This document shows, in pieces, positions 27,633 through 38,122 of a DNA stretch of 64,000 nt. The stretch comes from Nereida ignava. GTDB taxonomy: Bacteria; Pseudomonadota; Alphaproteobacteria; Rhodobacterales; Rhodobacteraceae. The stretch's first letter is position 1; every line of letters begins with the position of its first letter. The translations under genes were made by a program, and so were the position numbers. Below the pieces are notes generated by a model. It was given only the letters and a program-made list of their open reading frames with translations. It had not been told where the DNA came from and ran no database searches. Where the stretch lies: the NCBI RefSeq assembly GCF_001049735.1, contig NZ_CVPC01000002.1, positions 124,001 through 188,000 of the forward strand, read 5' to 3'.

Positions 27633-29669
27633 CTACGCCGAGCGCCGCCGCCTTCTGCCCCCTGATCCGCCGCCAGACCCTTGATTGAAGCTGACATCAG
27701 GTAAATCAGCAATACTGCGCAAGGTCGGGAAGGGGTCCGTTTTATGGGGAATGGCGTTGGCGTTTACAAAGTGCTCTTGAAACTTTGGCTCAATCGCAGT
27801 TTCAACTTTCTCGATCGCGCGGACGGTTTTGCTGATGTCAATTCGGGACTGACGGTTGCAAAGCGCAATGCGCGCGCCATGGCCTGCAGCGTTGCCCGCA
27901 GAGGTCACTTTATCCAGTGCCGCGTCAGGGATCATACCAAGCACCATCGCGTGTTTGGGGCTAATATGGGCACCAAAAGCGCCCGCAAGAGTTATGCGGT
28001 CAACTGTCTCAACGCCCATTTGGTCCATCAAAAGCCGCGCTCCTGCATAAAGCGCGGATTTGGCCAGCTGGATCGCGCGAATGTCACCTTGGGTTACAGT
28101 AATTACGGGGCCGTCATGGGCGCTGCCGTCGTACAACACATAGCTGTGCGTCCGACCATCGACGATACACCTGTCCGTGCCTGTTTGTTCCGCCGAGCCA
28201 ATCAAGCCAGAGGGGTCAAGAAGGCCTGCCATGCGCATTTCCGCAACGGCTTCGATGATGCCAGAGCCGCAAATACCCGTGATGCCTGTAGAAGCTGTTT
28301 CGCTGGTAAAATCTGGATCGTCGGACCACAGATCAGAGCCGATGACACGGAAGCGCGGCTCTTTTGTAACGGGGTTTATCTCTATGCGCTCAATCGCACC
28401 CGGCGCTGCGCGTTGGCCGCTTGAGATTTGCGCACCTTCAAAAGCGGGACCCGTGGGCGATGAACAGGCGAGTACTTTTTCTTTGTTACCAAGCAGGATC
28501 TCTGCGTTGGTTCCAACATCAACAACCAAGGTCAACTCGTCTGATTGATCTGGCGCCTCCGAAAGCGCGACCGCCGCTGCGTCAGCGCCGACGTGGCCCG
28601 CGATGCAGGGCAAGATGAAAACCCGCGCCGATTGATGCATTGCGGTCAGATCAAGATCGGATGCAGGCAGTTCAAGCACTTCTGATGTGGCCAAGGCAAA
28701 AGGCGCTTGCCCAAGCTCAACCGGATCAATGCCAAGGAGCAGGTGGTGCATCACAGGGTTACAAACGAACACTGTTTCGACGATGTGTTTCGGGTCAATG
28801 TCGCCTTGGGTTGCAAGAGTTTCCGTCAGCTCGTTGATTGCGGCACGCACGGCGTTCGTCATTTCAACATCACCGCCGGGGTTCATCATCACATAGGATA
28901 CCCGTGACATCAGGTCTTCGCCAAAGCGGATTTGTGGGTTCATCAGACCCGCTGAAGTAAGAACATCACCGGTTGTCAGGTCACACAGATGTGCCGCGAT
29001 GGTGGTGGAGCCAAGATCGATTGCAAGACCGTAAAGAGGGCCCTCGAAGAAGCCGGGCCAAACATCAATCACACGCTGGGGTCCGTGATCGGGGCGGTGC
29101 AGTGCGACTGTGACGGTCCACTCGCCCTTGCGCAGACTTTTTTGCAGCTGATGTAAAACTTTAAGATCGGACTCTACATCATTGATATTCCATTTATTTT
29201 CTAAGGCGCGCTTTAGTCGCTCAAGATCACCGGTGGGTTCATGCATATCCGGCTCGTCGACGCTGACCAGATAGAGCCGTGTTGCAGGATCAAGAATAAT
29301 GGGGCGGGTCGATGCTTCTTTACGAACAACTTGTTTGTGGACCTGTGAAGTCGCAGGCACGTCGATGACAATGTCGCCTTGAACAGTCGCCTGACAGCCA
29401 AGACGCCGTCCTTCGATCAAGCCGCGCTTGTCATCATAGCGCTGTTCAACGCTGTTCCATTCCGAAAGCGCGTCTTGATGGACGGTCACGCCATGCTTGG
29501 GGAAATCACCAAATGACGGCGTGATCTGACATTTCGAGCAAATCCCACGCCCGCCACAGACTGAGTCGAGATCCACTCCCAATTGACGCGCGGCGGTCAG
29601 GATCGGCGTGCCCACGGGAAACGTGCCGCGCTTACCTGATGGCGTGAAAATAACGAGTGGATCAGACAT
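27633..29669 (-). CDS. RamA-like corrinoid reactivation protein (2Fe-2S ferredoxin + ASKHA, DUF4445)
   Basis: A 678-residue protein with an N-terminal plant-type [2Fe-2S] ferredoxin domain (ligands Cys38, Cys44, Cys47 and about Cys92) and a C-terminal ASKHA ATPase-like domain (GLAIDLGSTTIAAHLCD; VVDVGTNAEI; LAGAFGAHI). Such proteins reductively reactivate oxidised corrinoid methyltransferases. From memory, genetics in the roseobacter Phaeobacter inhibens showed that a protein of this type reactivates a split MetH lacking its own reactivation domain. Its neighbours (pterin-binding methyltransferase, MetF-like, 'virulence factor') match that pathway. The C-terminus is a Gly/Arg-rich tail ending GGRRRRRSA, echoed in the next gene. 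Confidence 0.9.
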   Translation of the reverse strand: MSDPLVIFTPSGKRGTFPVGTPILTAARQLGVDLDSVCGGRGICSKCQITPSFGDFPKHGVTVHQDALSEWNSVEQRYDDKRGLIEGRRLGCQATVQGDIVIDVPATSQVHKQVVRKEASTRPIILDPATRLYLVSVDEPDMHEPTGDLERLKRALENKWNINDVESDLKVLHQLQKSLRKGEWTVTVALHRPDHGPQRVIDVWPGFFEGPLYGLAIDLGSTTIAAHLCDLTTGDVLTSAGLMNPQIRFGEDLMSRVSYVMMNPGGDVEMTNAVRAAINELTETLATQGDIDPKHIVETVFVCNPVMHHLLLGIDPVELGQAPFALATSEVLELPASDLDLTAMHQSARVFILPCIAGHVGADAAAVALSEAPDQSDELTLVVDVGTNAEILLGNKEKVLACSSPTGPAFEGAQISSGQRAAPGAIERIEINPVTKEPRFRVIGSDLWSDDPDFTSETASTGITGICGSGIIEAVAEMRMAGLLDPSGLIGSAEQTGTDRCIVDGRTHSYVLYDGSAHDGPVITVTQGDIRAIQLAKSALYAGARLLMDQMGVETVDRITLAGAFGAHISPKHAMVLGMIPDAALDKVTSAGNAAGHGARIALCNRQSRIDISKTVRAIEKVETAIEPKFQEHFVNANAIPHKTDPFPTLRSIADLPDVSFNQGSGGGSGGRRRRRSA

Positions 29670-29719
29670 TATGTGTTCCTTGAAATCGTAGTGATTAACC
29701 CAATCAATGAGACTTAAGT

Positions 29720-30790
29720 TTAGCCGCGGCGGCGACGGCGTCCCCCTGCACGCCCACCAGAGGGGGCAGCATCCGGGTCTTTGTTAAAGTTGATCCATGC
29801 AGCGCCAGACGGGTCATGATCCATCAAGAAGTTTGCAGCGCGAATGGCCTCCATCTCTTTGCCGGGGCGCGCCAAAGTGCTGCCCATACCCATGAGTTTA
29901 ACGAAAGTTTCATCGTCCATATCATCTGGGATGATCACACCTGCTTCGAGCAGCTTTTCCTTACGCTCTGCAATTTTGATGGGCCCGATTGGGAGGGCGA
30001 TCGGGTTCATAATTGCGGAGGTCATGCCAGCAGTCATTGCCATTGGCAGGAACGCGTTGTTGATGCCGTGACGGTTTGGAAGACCGAAACTTACGTTAGA
30101 GGCACCGCAAGTTGTGTTGACGCCAAGCTCATCGCGCAAACGGCGCACGAGAGTGAAAACCTGCAGACCAGCAGTGCCCATCGCACCAACGGGCATCACG
30201 AGTGGGTCAACAACAATGTCATGGGCAGGGATGCCGAAGTCAGCGGCACGCTCAACGATCTTCTTGGCAACCGCAAAACGCACATCGGGGTCCTCGGAGA
30301 TACCAGTGTCATCGTTCGAAATAGCGACCACTGGCACGTTGTATTTCTTCACAAGCGGCAGGACCAGCTCCAGCCGTTCTTCCTCACCAGTGACTGAGTT
30401 CAGCAATGGACGTCCTTCAGCAGCAGCCAGACCATTTTCAAGCGCACCGGGAACAGAGCTGTCGATACAAAGCGGCACGTCGACGATTGCTTGAACGCGC
30501 TCAACCATTTCGCGCATCAAAGGGGGTTCGACAAAGTTGTTGTCCGCATAGCGGGGGTCTTCGGCCATTTTGTTGGTGAAAACTGCGCCAGAGTTAATGT
30601 CGAGGATATCGGCACCCGCAGCAACCTGCGCAATTGCGTCGGCCTCAACCCGTGAAAAATCACCCGCTTCCAACTCCTCGGCCAGCTTTTTACGACCCGT
30701 TGGATTGATGCGCTCACCGATCACGCAGAACGGCTCGTCAAACCCGATAATCGCTGTCTTGGTCTTTGATTCAATTACTGTACGGGTCAT
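29720..30790 (-). CDS. methyltetrahydrofolate:corrinoid methyltransferase (pterin-binding domain, split MetH part)
   Basis: A 356-residue TIM-barrel protein of the pterin-binding/DHPS-like family. Its opening CVIGERINPTGRKKL and its DINSG motif are those of MetH pterin domains and AcsE-type methyltransferases. It transfers the methyl group of 5-methyl-THF to a cob(I)alamin protein. In this context it is most likely the separate pterin domain of a three-part methionine synthase; the homocysteine and B12 domains are outside the window. The extension after residue 340 is Gly/Arg-rich and ends GGRAGGRRRRRG. It lies two bases from the MetF-like gene, indicating one operon. Confidence 0.9.
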   Translation of the reverse strand: MTRTVIESKTKTAIIGFDEPFCVIGERINPTGRKKLAEELEAGDFSRVEADAIAQVAAGADILDINSGAVFTNKMAEDPRYADNNFVEPPLMREMVERVQAIVDVPLCIDSSVPGALENGLAAAEGRPLLNSVTGEEERLELVLPLVKKYNVPVVAISNDDTGISEDPDVRFAVAKKIVERAADFGIPAHDIVVDPLVMPVGAMGTAGLQVFTLVRRLRDELGVNTTCGASNVSFGLPNRHGINNAFLPMAMTAGMTSAIMNPIALPIGPIKIAERKEKLLEAGVIIPDDMDDETFVKLMGMGSTLARPGKEMEAIRAANFLMDHDPSGAAWINFNKDPDAAPSGGRAGGRRRRRG

Positions 30791-30792
30791 TT

Positions 30793-31728
30793 TTAGTCCT
30801 GTGCGTTAAGGTTAGGTGTGCCAGCTGCGCCACCGTTTTCGGTGACCCATGTTGCGTTTGTTTTGATGCCGCCCAGCGGGAAGAAGTGGACGTGTGTGAT
30901 GTTGAAATTCGGGTTTGCGGCTTTGTGTTCGGCCAGTTCAGTCAGAAATTCTGTTGGCTCAAACGGCAGCAGCAGCTTGGTTACGTCTTTGGCGCGTTTT
31001 TGTAACACCCGCAAAGACGCGCCCACACCGCAGGCGATAGAAAATTTGATCAGTGTCTGAAGTTTTGCAGGCCCAGCCACGCCAATGTGGATCGGGATGT
31101 TGATGCCAGCCTCAGCCAGATCATTTGCCCATGCGATCACAGGCTTTGCTTCAAAGCAGAACTGCGTGGCAAGAGCCATGTCAGCATCAGAGCTTTCAGC
31201 AAACTTTTGCTTCCATTCAAGGGCTTGCGTGACGTTCTTCATGCTGCCGTCGGGGTCAATGTCCTTGTTGCCCTCAGGGTGGCCCGCGACGTGAAGGCGT
31301 TTAAAGCCAGCCTCGCCAAATGCGCCAGTTTCAAGAAGCTGCATTGAGCTGTCAAAATCGCCGTGTGGTGTGGTGACGCCACCGGCAAGCAAAAGCGCTT
31401 GGTTCACATTCGCTTCACCTTGGTAGCGCGCGATCCAGTCTTTGAGCGTGGCGGTATCTTTGATGATGCGCGCAGGAAAATGCGGCATGACATCAAAACC
31501 TTGGCCGTTCAGACGCGCGGCGGTGGCAACCATATCTTCGATGGGCGTGCCTTCAATATGCGCGATATACACCCGTGTTTTTTGCGGCAGCAAAGCGCGA
31601 AAATCTTCAATTTTCTCAGCCGTGCGCGGCATGACTTCAATTGAGAAGTCTTGAAGGAAACTTTCCAGAACCGGATTGACGGGGGCGGGTGCCGACGCTT
31701 CTTTGCGTCCAAAGTTCAAAAGGGCCAT
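30793..31728 (-). CDS. metF: methylenetetrahydrofolate reductase (MetF-like)
   Basis: A 311-residue flavoprotein of the MTHFR family (TIM barrel) that makes 5-methyl-THF from methylene-THF. Recognisable parts are the catalytic-region SIEVMPRT, the HFPARII segment, and the substrate and FAD-contact regions LHVAGHPEGN, TQFCFEA and IPIHIGVAGP. It is a short, divergent MetF form typical of this roseobacter cluster. It is directly upstream (two bases) of the pterin methyltransferase, so product and consumer are co-expressed. Confidence 0.9.
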   Translation of the reverse strand: MALLNFGRKEASAPAPVNPVLESFLQDFSIEVMPRTAEKIEDFRALLPQKTRVYIAHIEGTPIEDMVATAARLNGQGFDVMPHFPARIIKDTATLKDWIARYQGEANVNQALLLAGGVTTPHGDFDSSMQLLETGAFGEAGFKRLHVAGHPEGNKDIDPDGSMKNVTQALEWKQKFAESSDADMALATQFCFEAKPVIAWANDLAEAGINIPIHIGVAGPAKLQTLIKFSIACGVGASLRVLQKRAKDVTKLLLPFEPTEFLTELAEHKAANPNFNITHVHFFPLGGIKTNATWVTENGGAAGTPNLNAQD

Positions 31729-31757
31729 TGTGGTGTCTCCGTCTAACTGGGCTGCGT

Positions 31758-32096
31758 CTACTGGGCCGCTTGTGCGGTGTTTTGGGCGGCGTCATGTGCC
31801 GGTGCCCAGCCATCTGCATCGATAAGTTGTTTCAGGCGGGCTTGGTCGTATTCCGCATCAATGCGTGCAACCTCGGCTTCTGCAACATCTGCATCTGTGC
31901 CTTCAACGGTGTAGGGGGGCGCTTTGTGCCATTCGGCCAAATAGTCATCACTTTCCGCCGCACCAGATTTCATCGCTGCCCGGTCAATGGCTTGCTCGAA
32001 CCGTTCGGGCAAAGGCAGTTTTGTACCGCGCCGGCCTTTACCAACGATAACCTGTGCAGGCATGTCGCGCCAATAAACGATTGTGACTTCGGCCAT
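31758..32096 (-). CDS. 'virulence factor' family small protein (methionine cluster)
   Basis: A 112-residue soluble protein beginning MAEVTIVYWRDMPAQVIVGK, the mark of the family named virulence factor in domain databases. The name is historical. In roseobacters the gene travels with MetF-like, pterin methyltransferase and RamA-like genes, so a role in folate/corrinoid methyl transfer is inferred. It is the first gene of the minus-strand operon. The C-terminus is low-complexity (Ala/Gln-rich). The ribosome-binding site is GGAGGG. Confidence 0.8.
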   Translation of the reverse strand: MAEVTIVYWRDMPAQVIVGKGRRGTKLPLPERFEQAIDRAAMKSGAAESDDYLAEWHKAPPYTVEGTDADVAEAEVARIDAEYDQARLKQLIDADGWAPAHDAAQNTAQAAQ

Positions 32097-32333
32097 GTGA
32101 TTCCGCCCTCCGTTAAGGTGTTACGTGACACTCGCGCAGCGCGCTCAAAAAACGACGCTTGTTTTCGACATGATGTGCGCGCCATGCGACTTTCATTCAA
32201 TTTACATATCCGCTGACCAACACCTCTGCGAGGGCAGTACCGTTGAGAATTATACATCATCTTTATGCAGGCAATTCTTGCGCGGGGCGGGATGCGGGTT
32301 TATGGTGAAGGTAACTTGATATGAAAGGCGTTT

Positions 32334-33446
32334 ATGATGACGCCACTGCGTCCCTCTGGTGCGGCCGCGGTCCCGAAATTGGTAGAACGACCCGCGCCTC
32401 GAAGAAAGGGCTCGGACAAAGCGCCGCTATATGCAGCACTTGATCTGGGCACGAACAGTTGCCGCATGCTGATTGCGCGCCCCGACGGCGCTCAATTCCG
32501 CATCGTGGATAGTTTCTCGAAATCCGTCCAGCTTGGGGTGGGGCTTGAGAGCAGCGGAAAGCTAAGCCGCGCGTCCATGGCGCGTACGGTGCAGGCTATG
32601 CGCATCTGTAAGCAAAAGCTTAAAAAGCATGGAGTCAAGCGGATGAAGCTTGTCGCTACAGAAGCGTGCAGGCGTGCTGGCAATGCACAGGATTTCATCC
32701 GCTACATCAAACGTGAAACGGGACTTAGCCTTGATATTATTGCGCCTGAGGAAGAGGCCCGCTTGGCAGTTATCTCCTGTGCGCCGCTTGTGTCGCGCAA
32801 AACCGAACAGCTTTTGGTGGTTGATATCGGCGGTGGGTCGACGGAATTGGTTTGGATTGATTTGTCGCAAGTTGAACCAAATTCCCGCGCTCAAGCCATT
32901 ATGGCGCTGCATCAGGGGTTTGAATTTGCAGGCGGTGCCCGTGTTGTTGACTGGATCTCCGTGCCTTTGGGTGTCGCGACGCTACGCGAGCAATTTAGCG
33001 ATGTGGCCGATGATGCGGCGTGTTTTGCGCTTATGTCTTGGTTTTTTGAGGAAAATCTTGCGCCGTTTGCGCCCTATGCCGAAGAACAGTCCCGCGAAGG
33101 GTTTCAGATTATTGGCACCAGCGGCACTGTAACTACAGTCGCCGCTTCACATTTGGGATTGCGGCGTTATGACCGCTCGAAAGTGGACGGCATGCGAATG
33201 ACGTCCGATGAAATTGATGCTGTGATACGAGACTACCTTTCAATGGGGCCAGAAGGCCGCCGCAACGACCCGCGCATTGGCCGTGATCGGCACGCGCTGA
33301 TCATGTCAGGCTCGGCGATTTTGCAGGCCTTGTTGCGCTCGTGGCCAACGGACCGGTTGTCTGTTGCGGACCGTGGTTTGCGCGAAGGGTTGCTTTATGC
33401 ACAGATGTCTCAAGATGGCGTTCTGGAGGACGTGACTTATGGTTAA
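32334..33446 (+). CDS. Ppx/GppA family exopolyphosphatase/pppGpp phosphatase
   Basis: A 370-residue ASKHA-fold phosphatase. The first phosphate loop reads [16 protein letters not shown] and the second [15 protein letters not shown]; a GTSGTVTT segment follows. Substrate is polyphosphate or pppGpp, not distinguishable here. Two adjacent ATG codons follow AAAGG. The last eight bases overlap rlmE, a linkage common in Rhodobacterales. Confidence 0.93.
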   Translation: MMTPLRPSGAAAVPKLVERPAPRRKGSDKAPLYAALDLGTNSCRMLIARPDGAQFRIVDSFSKSVQLGVGLESSGKLSRASMARTVQAMRICKQKLKKHGVKRMKLVATEACRRAGNAQDFIRYIKRETGLSLDIIAPEEEARLAVISCAPLVSRKTEQLLVVDIGGGSTELVWIDLSQVEPNSRAQAIMALHQGFEFAGGARVVDWISVPLGVATLREQFSDVADDAACFALMSWFFEENLAPFAPYAEEQSREGFQIIGTSGTVTTVAASHLGLRRYDRSKVDGMRMTSDEIDAVIRDYLSMGPEGRRNDPRIGRDRHALIMSGSAILQALLRSWPTDRLSVADRGLREGLLYAQMSQDGVLEDVTYG

Positions 33447-34161
33447 AAAACCCGGTGAAAATACGTCAGGACGCGGACAGCGGGACCTGAAAGTAAAAGT
33501 CAAATCAGCACGTGGGCGGCGGATGTCGTCGACGCTGTGGTTGCAGCGCCAACTCAACGATCCCTATGTAAAGCGCGCCCAGGCGGATGGATATCGTGGT
33601 CGTGCGGCTTATAAAATACTGGAACTTGATGATAAGTTCCGGTTTTTGGTGCCGGGCGCGCGCGTCGTTGATTTGGGCTGTGCGCCTGGTGGGTGGTGTC
33701 AGGTCGCGACCAAACGGGTTAACGCCATGGGAGATCGCGCCGGCAAACGCCAAGGCACAATTCTGGGGATTGATTTGCAACAAGTCGAGCCGATCGCCGG
33801 CTGCGAGTTGCACGTTTTGGATTTTCTTGAAGACGGTGCCGATGACAAAGTCAAAGGTTGGCTTGGCGGGCAGGCGGACGTGGTTATGTCCGATATGGCG
33901 GCGTCCAGTTCCGGTCACAAACAGACGGACCACCTACGCATCATGGCGCTGTGCGAAGCGGCTGCTTATTTTGCGTTCGATGTGCTTGATGAGGGGGGGA
34001 CGTTTGTCGCCAAAGTGCTTGCCGGTGGTGCGGAGGGTGATCTGCAGAAATTGTTGAAGCAGCAATTCACGAAGGTCCACAATGTGAAACCGCCTGCGTC
34101 ACGTTCCGATAGTTCAGAGAAATTTGTCGTCGCAACGGGCTTCAGAGGCGGTGCGCATTAA
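33439..34161 (+). CDS. rlmE: 23S rRNA (uridine 2'-O) methyltransferase RlmE
   Basis: A 240-residue RrmJ/FtsJ-type methyltransferase that modifies U2552 of 23S rRNA. The SAM motif is [15 protein letters not shown], the family K-D-K-E region shows [14 protein letters not shown] and FVAKVLAGG, and the N-terminus is basic ([12 protein letters not shown]), as in alphaproteobacterial members. It overlaps the preceding phosphatase gene by eight bases. Confidence 0.95.
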   Translation: MVKKPGENTSGRGQRDLKVKVKSARGRRMSSTLWLQRQLNDPYVKRAQADGYRGRAAYKILELDDKFRFLVPGARVVDLGCAPGGWCQVATKRVNAMGDRAGKRQGTILGIDLQQVEPIAGCELHVLDFLEDGADDKVKGWLGGQADVVMSDMAASSSGHKQTDHLRIMALCEAAAYFAFDVLDEGGTFVAKVLAGGAEGDLQKLLKQQFTKVHNVKPPASRSDSSEKFVVATGFRGGAH

Positions 34162-34190
34162 GCTCGGACTTGCGAGCGTCTGCACAGTTT

Positions 34191-34206
34191 GTTAGCGCTC
34201 TCATTT
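34191..34206. promoter_or_regulatory. imperfect LacI-like palindrome upstream of glpD
   Basis: GTTAGCGCTCTCATTT shares the half-site TTAGCGCT with the perfect palindrome in front of zwf. The second half is degenerate. It lies 20-35 bases before the glpD start. Weak evidence on its own. Confidence 0.25.
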
Positions 34207-34225
34207 AAGGGGTAGGAGTGGTAAC

Positions 34226-35776
34226 TTGGCTGACGATACACTTTACGATTTGTTTATTATTGGCGGTGGCGTGAACGGCTGCGGCATTGCGCGTGATGCC
34301 CAAGGGCGCGGGCTTAACGTGGCGCTTGCGGAGATGAATGACCTTGGATGGGCCACATCGTCCTCATCGACCAAACTGTTCCATGGCGGGCTGCGGTACC
34401 TTGAGTTTTTCGAATTCCGCTTGGTAAAAGAAGCACTGATCGAGCGTGAAATCTTACTAAGTGCGATGCCGCATATCTCTTGGCCCATGCGTTTTGTGCT
34501 GCCGTTTCACCGTGACATGCGGTTTGAAGGCAATACCCCCACGTCGAAACTGCTCAGTTTTGTGATGCCGTGGATGAAGGGACGAAGAACGTCTTGGCTG
34601 ATCCGGGTTGGGCTATTTCTTTATGATAACATGGGTGGGCGAAAACTTTTGCCTGCTACGAAAACTGTTGATCTGAAGACGGACCCTGTGGGTGCGCCCC
34701 TCGATGACCGTTTTGCCAAAGCGTTTGAATACAGCGATTGCTGGATTGAGGACAGCCGTCTTGTGATCCTTAATGCCCGTGATGCCCAAGCACGCGGCGC
34801 CAACATTATGCCGCGCACCAAAGTCCTTTCTGCGGATCGTTTTGACGATCATTGGAAAGTAACTGTTGAAGGTGGACAGGTGTATCACGCCAAATGCCTG
34901 GTCAACGCTGGCGGTCCTTGGGTTGAGGACATTATCCGGGGCACAATTCGGCAAAACACGACCGAAGGTGTACGCCTTGTCCGCGGCTCGCATATTGTCA
35001 CCAAGCGGCTGTTTAACCACGATAAATGCTACTTTTTTCAAGGTGAAGACGGCCGCATTATCTTTGCCATCCCCTATGAAACTGACTTCACTTTGATCGG
35101 CACAACGGATGCGGACCATGACAGTGCGGACACTCGTCCGCAGATCAGTGATGGAGAACGCGACTATCTGATCAATTTTGTGAACGGCTACGTAAAGCAG
35201 GACATCACCAAAGAAGACGTAGTGTGGACATATGCCGGTGTTCGGCCGCTTTATGATGACGGCGCGACAAGTGCTACGGCAGCCACCCGTGATTATGTCC
35301 TCAGCCTTGATGAAACGGCTGCCCCTGTTTTGAACATTTTCGGTGGGAAAATTACGACCTACCGGAAACTGGCTAAACACGCTTTGGCCAAGCTGACAGA
35401 TATTTTTCCGAAGATGAGTGGCGATTGGACCGCAGGTGTTCCGATGCCTGGGGGGGACTTTCCCGTAAATGGCGTGCAAGATTTGGTGACAGATTTGCAG
35501 ACTGCATATCCGTTCTTGGATGATCGTTGGGCACTGCGAATGATCCGCGCCTATGGAACCGAAGCGCGGGATGTTTTGGGTGATGCCAAAACGATTGATG
35601 ATCTAGGCACCGATTTTGGGGCAACGTTGACAGAGGCCGAATTGCGGTGGATGCGAGATGCTGAGTTTGCAACATGTGCCGAGGATGCCGTTTGGCGGCG
35701 CACAAAGCTTGGTCTGCGATTAAGTGCAGAACAAGTGTCCGCAATTGATGCGTGGTTTGTAGATAACCAGCTGTAA
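34226..35776 (+). CDS. glpD: aerobic glycerol-3-phosphate dehydrogenase GlpD
   Basis: A 516-residue membrane-associated flavoenzyme that oxidises glycerol-3-phosphate and passes electrons to ubiquinone. The FAD-binding motif is [33 protein letters not shown] and [11 protein letters not shown] are family blocks. The start codon is TTG at 34226, seven bases after AGGAG; no ATG is nearby in frame. It forms an operon with glpK, 71 bases downstream. No glpF or glpR is in the window. Confidence 0.95.
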   Translation: MADDTLYDLFIIGGGVNGCGIARDAQGRGLNVALAEMNDLGWATSSSSTKLFHGGLRYLEFFEFRLVKEALIEREILLSAMPHISWPMRFVLPFHRDMRFEGNTPTSKLLSFVMPWMKGRRTSWLIRVGLFLYDNMGGRKLLPATKTVDLKTDPVGAPLDDRFAKAFEYSDCWIEDSRLVILNARDAQARGANIMPRTKVLSADRFDDHWKVTVEGGQVYHAKCLVNAGGPWVEDIIRGTIRQNTTEGVRLVRGSHIVTKRLFNHDKCYFFQGEDGRIIFAIPYETDFTLIGTTDADHDSADTRPQISDGERDYLINFVNGYVKQDITKEDVVWTYAGVRPLYDDGATSATAATRDYVLSLDETAAPVLNIFGGKITTYRKLAKHALAKLTDIFPKMSGDWTAGVPMPGGDFPVNGVQDLVTDLQTAYPFLDDRWALRMIRAYGTEARDVLGDAKTIDDLGTDFGATLTEAELRWMRDAEFATCAEDAVWRRTKLGLRLSAEQVSAIDAWFVDNQL

Positions 35777-35847
35777 TTAAGTTGTTTTATGGGGCGGACA
35801 GGTGTCTCATTAGCGTCGAAAAGGCGGATAAAAAGGGAGAGCGTAAC

Positions 35848-37332
35848 ATGCGATATATTATGGCAATTGATCAGGGTACCACATCAAGCCGTGCTATCCT
35901 GTTTGACGAAAATATGCAGCGCCAAGCCACAGCCCAAGAAGAATTCCCACAGCATTTCCCGCACTCTGGCTGGGTCGAACATGACCCTATGGATCTGTGG
36001 TCGAGTACAGCTGCGGTTTGCCGTTCGGTCATGGAAAAGGCTGATATATCCGCAGATCATATTGTTGCGATCGGCATCACAAATCAGCGTGAAACAACAG
36101 TGGTTTGGGATAAAGAGACAGGTCAGCCGCTTGGAAACGCAATTGTCTGGCAGGACCGTCGGACATCTGCGCTTTGTCAGGCTCTGAAGGCCGATGGGCA
36201 TGAAGCACTCATTACCGAGCGGACGGGATTGCTGCTTGATCCCTATTTTAGTGCCACAAAACTGAAATGGATATTGGACGAAAGTGAGGGTGCGCGTGAG
36301 GCGGCCAAAAACGGTAAGTTGCTGTTTGGGACTGTCGATAGCTTTATCATCTGGAAGCTCACAGGCGGTGCGTCCCATGTAACAGACGCCACAAATGCTG
36401 CTCGCACCATGCTTTATGACATTCGCAACGGACAGTGGGACGCGGACATCTGTTCGCTGCTTGATATCCCGATGGAAATGCTGCCCGTTGTTAAGGATAG
36501 TGCGGTGCATTTCGGAGACACGCGCGCCGATCTGTTTGGAAAACCCCTTCCAATTCTTGGAGTTGCGGGAGATCAACAAGCGGCGACCATAGGGCAGGCG
36601 TGTTTCAAACCCGGTATGCTTAAGTCGACGTATGGCACTGGCTGCTTTGCCCTTTTGAATACAGGCGAGACACTTGTCCGCAGTGAAAACCGACTTTTGA
36701 GCACAATTGCGTATCAGCTTAACGGCGCGCCGACCTACGCCCTTGAAGGGTCTATATTTATCGCTGGCGCCGTTGTTCAATGGATGCGTGACGGTGCCAA
36801 AATGATACGTGAGGCAAGTGAAACCCAAGCATTGGCTGAGGCCGCAGATGAAACGCAGCCGCTTTATCTTGTGCCCGCGTTCACCGGACTTGGTGCGCCG
36901 TATTGGGATGCGGATTGCCGTGGCGCGATTTTTGGTTTGACCCGTGGTTCGGGACCGGCAGAGTTTGCACGCGCGGCCCTTGAAAGTGTGGGCTATCAAA
37001 CGCGTGATCTACTTGAAGCAATGACTGCGGATTGGAGCGGCGGTGCAGAGGCGGCTGTTTTGCGGGTTGATGGCGGGATGAGCGCCTCAGACTGGACCAT
37101 GCAGTTTTTGGCGGACATCATTGGGGCGCAAGTTGACCGCCCCGAGGTTTTGGAAACCACTGCACTTGGTGCAGCTTGGCTTGCGGGAATGCAGGCCGGC
37201 ATTTATCCGGACCAAGCAGGATTTGCTGACAATTGGGCGCTTGATCGTCGGTTTGAGCCAAAAATGACTGATAATGATAGATCGCAGAAATATGCGGGAT
37301 GGAAAGACGCCGTTCGCCGGACATTGAGCTAA
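35848..37332 (+). CDS. glpK: glycerol kinase GlpK
   Basis: A 494-residue FGGY-family kinase that makes glycerol-3-phosphate. The ATPase loop [13 protein letters not shown] is at the N-terminus, and [11 protein letters not shown] and the FGGY segment [10 protein letters not shown] are present. ATG at 35848 follows AAGGGAGA by about eight bases and is chosen over a longer frame from 35782. It supplies the substrate of the upstream GlpD. Confidence 0.96.
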   Translation: MRYIMAIDQGTTSSRAILFDENMQRQATAQEEFPQHFPHSGWVEHDPMDLWSSTAAVCRSVMEKADISADHIVAIGITNQRETTVVWDKETGQPLGNAIVWQDRRTSALCQALKADGHEALITERTGLLLDPYFSATKLKWILDESEGAREAAKNGKLLFGTVDSFIIWKLTGGASHVTDATNAARTMLYDIRNGQWDADICSLLDIPMEMLPVVKDSAVHFGDTRADLFGKPLPILGVAGDQQAATIGQACFKPGMLKSTYGTGCFALLNTGETLVRSENRLLSTIAYQLNGAPTYALEGSIFIAGAVVQWMRDGAKMIREASETQALAEAADETQPLYLVPAFTGLGAPYWDADCRGAIFGLTRGSGPAEFARAALESVGYQTRDLLEAMTADWSGGAEAAVLRVDGGMSASDWTMQFLADIIGAQVDRPEVLETTALGAAWLAGMQAGIYPDQAGFADNWALDRRFEPKMTDNDRSQKYAGWKDAVRRTLS

Positions 37333-37378
37333 GCCGTTTCTGCTTGGCCTGCCAGTTGTTGAACACTACGGTGCGCCA

Positions 37379-38122
37379 ATGATCAGAGCCTTTTGCATAG
37401 CAGTGTGTGTTTTCATCAGCGTTGCGACATCGCTGCGTGCCGATCAGATCACCGTATTTGCCGCATCAAGCCTCAAGCCCGTTTTTGATAAACTCGTCCC
37501 GCTATATGAGACTGAGACGGGGGGGCGTGTCTCTGTGTCGTTTGCTGGCACGGCCACAAACGTTCGGCAAATTCAGCAAGGCGCACAGGCCGATGTGTTT
37601 GTGTCTGCAAATATTACTTGGGCCGATGTGCTTCAAAACGACGAAAGCCTTGTCGTGCAAGCAAGAGCAATAATCGCAAAGAACCGTTTGGTTTTGGTAA
37701 GCGCGACGGAGCTTGGTTCATTTGAGCTGAACGACCCGCAGCACTGGAACGCGGCGCTTCGGGGGGGGCGATTAGCGGTAGGGTTAACCCAAGCTGTGCC
37801 CGCCGGAATTTATGCGCGGCAAGCGCTTGAGCGGCTAAGTATATGGGATGATGTGCAAGATACACTTGTTGAGGCATCTAGCGTGCAGGGCGTGCTGAAT
37901 TTCGTCAGACGTGGCGAAGTGCCTCTTGGGATCGTTTACTTAACGGATGCATTAAGTATCACCAAGGGTGTTTATAAAGTCGCTTTGTTTGATGAGAATT
38001 TGCACGATCCTATTGAGTATCCGGCCTTGGCTTTGACGCAAGCGGGTAGCGATTTTGTGGATTTTCTATTGCGGCCTGAAACGCAGAGAATTCTGTTAGA
38101 TATGGGATTTGAAACGCCATGA
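37379..38122 (+). CDS. modA: molybdate ABC transporter substrate-binding protein ModA
   Basis: A 247-residue periplasmic binding protein. A signal peptide of about 21 residues (ending SLRAD) is followed by the ModA opening ITVFAASSLKPVFDKL, then SFAGTATNVRQIQQGA and AQADVFVSAN, which contact the oxyanion. It overlaps modB by ATGA. Confidence 0.94.
   Translation: MIRAFCIAVCVFISVATSLRADQITVFAASSLKPVFDKLVPLYETETGGRVSVSFAGTATNVRQIQQGAQADVFVSANITWADVLQNDESLVVQARAIIAKNRLVLVSATELGSFELNDPQHWNAALRGGRLAVGLTQAVPAGIYARQALERLSIWDDVQDTLVEASSVQGVLNFVRRGEVPLGIVYLTDALSITKGVYKVALFDENLHDPIEYPALALTQAGSDFVDFLLRPETQRILLDMGFETP

Noticed and set aside
32097-32333. Possible SAM, SAH or cobalamin riboswitch upstream of the methionine cluster
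   Set aside because: Minus-strand leader compared by eye with SAM-II, SAM/SAH, SAH and cobalamin consensus cores; no convincing match. A covariance-model search would be decisive.
34613-35479. 288-codon open frame antisense to glpD
   Set aside because: Shadow of glpD; no signals of its own.
35884-36999. 371-codon open frame antisense to glpK
   Set aside because: Composition shadow of glpK; no recognisable domain.
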